The notes below the pieces were generated by a model. The model ran no database searches. It saw only the letters and a program-made list of their open reading frames with translations, and had not been told where the DNA came from. The position numbers and the translations under genes were made by a program. DNA of 64,000 nt from Diplolepis rosae (lineage: Eukaryota > Arthropoda > Insecta > Hymenoptera > Diplolepididae), in NCBI GenBank assembly GCA_030998225.1, contig JAPYXD010000714.1, positions 4,712,001-4,776,000 on the forward strand. The letters run 5' to 3'. Positions 63,010-64,000 of the stretch are shown here, piece after piece; position 1 is the first letter of the stretch; each line of letters begins with the position of its first letter.

Positions 63010-64000
63010 AATTCGCTCATTACTTGGTCACTCTTTTCAGGACAGAATTCATTGAACACGAATATCACGCGGATACTTATGTATTTATATCAGACCTGAG
63101 GTCCATTCAACTCGCACATTACTTGGCCGCCTTACTTAAAGTCAGAATCCGGAAATCTCCCATATTGCTTGGCCACTTTATGAAAATTCTTATACTACTA
63201 AGAATTCGCTCATTACTTGGTCACTCTTTTCAGGACAGAATTCATTGAACTCGAATATCACGCGGACACTTATGTATTTGTATCATTCCTAAGGTCCATT
63301 GAACTCGCACATTCCTTGGCCTCCTTCTTTAGGTAAGGCGTTGTTGAACTCGCGTATTGCGCGGCTAGTTTTGTTACTATATTAGTCCTGACGTCCATTG
63401 AACTCGCACATTACTTGGCCACCTTACTTAAAGTCAGAGTCCGGAATTCGCGTATTGCGCGGCTAGTTTTGTTACTATATCAGACCTGACGTCCACTGAA
63501 CTCGCACATTACTTGGCCATCTGACTTAGAGTCAGAGTCCGGAATTCGCGCGTATTACTTGGCCACTTTATAAAAAGTCTTATACTCCTAAGAATCTGCG
63601 CATCACTTGGCCACTCTTTTCAGGCCAGAATTCATTGAACTCACGTGTCCCGCGGCCACTTATGCATTTATGTCAGTCCTGAGGTCCATTGAGCTCGCGC
63701 ATTACTCGGCCACCTTACATAAAGTCAGAGTCCGCAATCCTCCCATATTGCTTGGCCACTTTATAAGAATTCTTATACTCCTAAGAACTCGCACATTACT
63801 TGGCCACCTTATTTACGTCAGACTTTGTCGAACTCGCGTATTACGCGGCTAGTTTTGTTACGATATCATTCCTGACGTCCATTGAACTCGCACATTACTT
63901 GGCCACCTTACTTAAAGTAAGAGTCCGGAATTCGCGTGTATTACTTGGCCACTTTATAAAAATTCTTATACTCCTAAGAATCTGCGCATTACTTGGCCAC
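63010..64000 (+). repeat. distant copy of 32758-33748, reaching the window end
   Basis: About 1 kb at the end of the window matches the stretch 30252 bp to the left, including the fused unit (CCGGAATTCGCGTATTGCGC at about 63444) and the TATTAGTCCTGACG variant. It shows that the higher-order pattern of 32-37 kb comes back after the 1164-bp region. Confidence 0.75.

Larger units (their letters stand above)
10431..64000 (+). repeat. giant satellite array, 193-bp unit (variants 194 and 292 bp), continues past the window
   Basis: The standard unit has four blocks: A (45 bp, ending TTTTCAGGACAGAATTCATTGAA in part), B (54 bp, with TATCACGCGGACAC and ATATCAGTCCTGAGG), C (46 bp, CTTAAAGTCAGAGTCCGG) and D (48 bp, AATTCTTATACTCCTAAGAA), giving 193 bp. 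A second A/B-type pair, E (45 bp, TTTAGGTCAGGCGTTGTTG) plus B' (54 bp, TTGCGCGGCTAGTTTTGTT), is often inserted, giving 292 bp. Simple division gives about 275 unit equivalents. No transposon, gene or unique DNA interrupts the array. EcoRI sites (GAATTC) recur at one to three per unit. Short open frames of 60-120 codons are found all along but follow the repeat. A centromeric or pericentromeric role is an inference. Confidence 0.97.

Noticed and set aside
10830..64000. More than one hundred overlapping open frames of 60-122 codons in the satellite, with similar hydrophobic translations
   Set aside because: They simply follow the repeat. The 193-bp unit shifts the frame by one base each time, frames overlap their neighbours, and lengths over 100 occur only where the 99-bp E+B' pair is inserted. 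T-run indels break them freely. No start context, signal or codon pattern supports selection.
10431..64000. CRISPR-like array (regular repeats)
   Set aside because: Repeat length, lack of unique spacers, hierarchical homology between all blocks and the insect-type transposons nearby all exclude a CRISPR array.
10431..64000. Hammerhead ribozyme within the satellite (TCCTGAGGTCC...TTGAAC)
   Set aside because: CTGAGGT does not match CUGANGA and no GAAA box with a proper stem follows. Some insect satellites do carry hammerheads, but this one shows none that I can see.
10431..64000. CENP-B box-like sequence
   Set aside because: No stretch in the unit fits the spaced pattern TTCG....A..CGGG.

Overview
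The window looks like arthropod, most likely insect, nuclear DNA. It is AT-rich, has no recognisable intact host gene, and carries relics of mariner transposons (three), an R1-type non-LTR retrotransposon, a Penelope-like element (PLE) and a widespread arthropod orphan protein family. The species cannot be named from the sequence alone. Nothing here looks like an operon, a bacterial gene, a CRISPR array or a virus.

Left part (1-9220): a transposon graveyard. In order it holds an internally deleted mariner (about 173-704), two strong inverted repeats next to an R1-like gag/endonuclease scrap (787-1445), a minus-strand pseudogene of the orphan family (about 1630-1970), a second deleted mariner with clear TIRs and TA target duplications (2672-3582), a foldback repeat (3646-3841), and a third mariner on the minus strand (3875-5235) whose middle was replaced by other DNA. 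The rest is unassigned AT-rich sequence with a multi-stem inverted repeat at 6692-6857 and two motifs resembling the hammerhead-like motif of PLEs (about 4381 and 8461). All transposase and retroelement frames seen are broken.

Junction (about 9225-10700): two 5'-truncated PLE 3' ends lie head to head. The minus-strand copy (9588-10303) keeps the end of the RT region and a GIY-YIG endonuclease; the plus-strand copy (10304-10430) keeps only the C-terminus. Each PLE end runs directly into the same satellite in the same phase, so the satellite lies in opposite orientation on the two sides.

Right part (about 10430-64000, continuing past the window): one satellite array of about 53.5 kb on the plus strand. 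The 193-bp unit consists of four related blocks (45+54+46+48 bp) that share a 20-bp core, with an optional 99-bp extra pair giving 292-bp units. Larger organisation includes a tandem duplication of about 6.97 kb (11.25-24.9 kb), duplications of about 2.8 and 3.2 kb, a 1164-bp higher-order repeat (38.8-58 kb) nested in 3.1-4.1 kb super-repeats, and runs of nearly identical 194-bp units that grow from 1 to 7 copies from left to right. Short open frames recur throughout the array but show no sign of being genes. Two dyad-symmetric motifs recur with the unit. A centromeric or pericentromeric role is plausible but unproven.
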